A stretch of 21,282 nt of DNA from UBA1189 sp045654565 (lineage in GTDB: Bacteria > Bacteroidota > Bacteroidia > Bacteroidales > Bacteroidaceae). Position numbers and translations under genes: made by a program. The stretch spans positions 1-21,282 of the forward strand of contig JAZONP010000113.1 in the NCBI GenBank assembly GCA_045654565.1, read 5' to 3'. Of this stretch, positions 20,834 to 21,282 are shown piece by piece. Numbering within the stretch: position 1 is the first letter of the stretch; each line of letters begins with the position of its first letter. Below the pieces are notes generated by a model that did no database searches, had not been told where the DNA came from, and was given only the letters and a program-made list of their open reading frames with translations.

Positions 20834-20864
20834 CTCCTGACTTCACCAGAGTCGGGAGTTTTTT
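20834..20864 (+). terminator. Rho-independent terminator after the Bro-N gene
   Basis: CTCCTGACT (20834-20842) / AGTCGGGAG (20850-20858), 9 bp with one G-U pair, then TTTTTT. Confidence 0.9.
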
Positions 20865-21018
20865 ATTTCATATAGCAACCTTTGAGATTTAGATAAACGC
20901 GGAGCCCAATAAGACAAACCTAGACAAGCAGGAGCAGTAAAGATAAAGTCAAACAAATCCACCCGTTCCTGAAGAGGTGTCAAGCACTCCTCAGCATATC
21001 ATTCCGCAGCCGTCACAA

Positions 21019-21109
21019 GCCTTGCCGAGAGAAAAATCGGCATTCATACCGCGAATCTCAAAATAAAGTAGTACCTTCGCACCGTTGTCCCCTTCGCCCA
21101 TCCGAAAGG
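21019..21109. repeat. Direct repeat E, copy 2 (~91 bp)
   Basis: Second copy of 19581-19670; the two bracket the split Bro-N gene. It contains TACCTTCGCACCGTTGTCCC, promoter-like on the plus strand. Confidence 0.9.
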
Positions 21110-21282
21110 CCAGGCAAAAGGAGGCGGCAAGACATTGTGGGAAAATTAAGCATTCGCTATTATTTCGCGTATAGCCAAAAGCGTAGGAAACTTATTGGAA
21201 ATAAAAAAGTCGGAATAATACGTAACGAGGTGTTCGTGTAAGGAACATTCCGGTTCGTCTATTGTATAGCAATGCAATCACG
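21110..21282. other. Window end: no recognised feature
   Basis: No convincing ORF, promoter or terminator. A short plus-strand frame (AFAIISRIAKSVGNLLEIKK then SE and stop, starting near 21151) has no start codon and is not claimed as a gene. Confidence 0.4.

Noticed and set aside
20846..20998. Minus-strand open frame (CLTPLQERVDLFDFIFTAPA and onward) between two stops
   Set aside because: 51 codons, no start codon, overlaps the Bro-N terminator stem; it could be a decayed gene end (an in-frame TGA precedes it) but no family is recognised.
1..21282. Search for tRNA, rRNA, CRISPR arrays, transposases, integrases and reverse transcriptases
   Set aside because: None recognised; in particular no reverse transcriptase near the four-helix gene, so it is not read as a diversity-generating retroelement.

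Overview
The window looks like a chromosomal segment of a gut-type Bacteroidales (Bacteroidaceae/Prevotellaceae-like; genus not resolvable by eye). Support: Bacteroidota promoters of the TAnnTTTG (-7) type with a TTTG/TTG -33 box, a Bacteroidota-style lipoprotein start on a GH20 enzyme, and a serC-serA-DUF1015 order that I recall from Bacteroides (not checked here). No rRNA, tRNA, CRISPR array, transposase or integrase was found.

Layout. 1-1519: end of a CusA/CzcA-type RND pump followed by its TolC-type outer-membrane partner, which carries an in-frame 9-bp minisatellite. 1562-3874: GH20 beta-hexosaminidase lipoprotein. 4021-6831: large secreted M16 zinc protease with its own promoter and terminator. 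6832-7245: non-coding, with a palindromic intergenic element and the serC promoter. 7246-11208: serine locus serC, serA, a four-helix-bundle (S23/IVP-type) gene, and a DUF1015 gene. The four-helix gene sits between serA and DUF1015 and is bracketed by inverted arrays of a 7-bp repeat (AATTCTGA / TCAGAATT), like the intervening sequences this family inhabits in 23S rRNA. The locus ends in a strong terminator.

11.3-18.8 kb: an accessory island, mostly on the minus strand. It holds a 585-aa membrane-anchored protein with four 13-residue repeats (IRYR/ILFR type); two paralogous modules, each a large unknown protein followed by a small charged one (350+119 aa and 484+99 aa); a 2-TM zinc-ribbon protein; and fragments of larger genes. 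Two sets of direct repeats occur here, of about 115-127 bp and 113 bp. A promoter followed by a run of hairpins lies at 14.87-15.10 kb. The terminator hairpin closing the serine locus recurs in inverted orientation at 19.01 kb, so near-identical hairpins bracket the island.

19.0-21.3 kb: a 469-bp element with 68-nt imperfect terminal inverted repeats and no ORF of its own (MITE-like); a pair of ~90-bp direct repeats; and between them a Bro-N/DinD-like gene split by a ~70-bp palindrome-rich insertion that leaves a TGATG stop/start overlap. The last ~170 bp have nothing I can name.

The left 11 kb is ordinary core metabolism and envelope biology. The right 10 kb is a repeat-rich, partly decayed region. 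The best candidates for something new are the IVS-like four-helix insertion in a metabolic operon, the duplicated two-gene family with a shared divergent promoter segment, the hairpin-rich repeated leader, and the MITE-like element.
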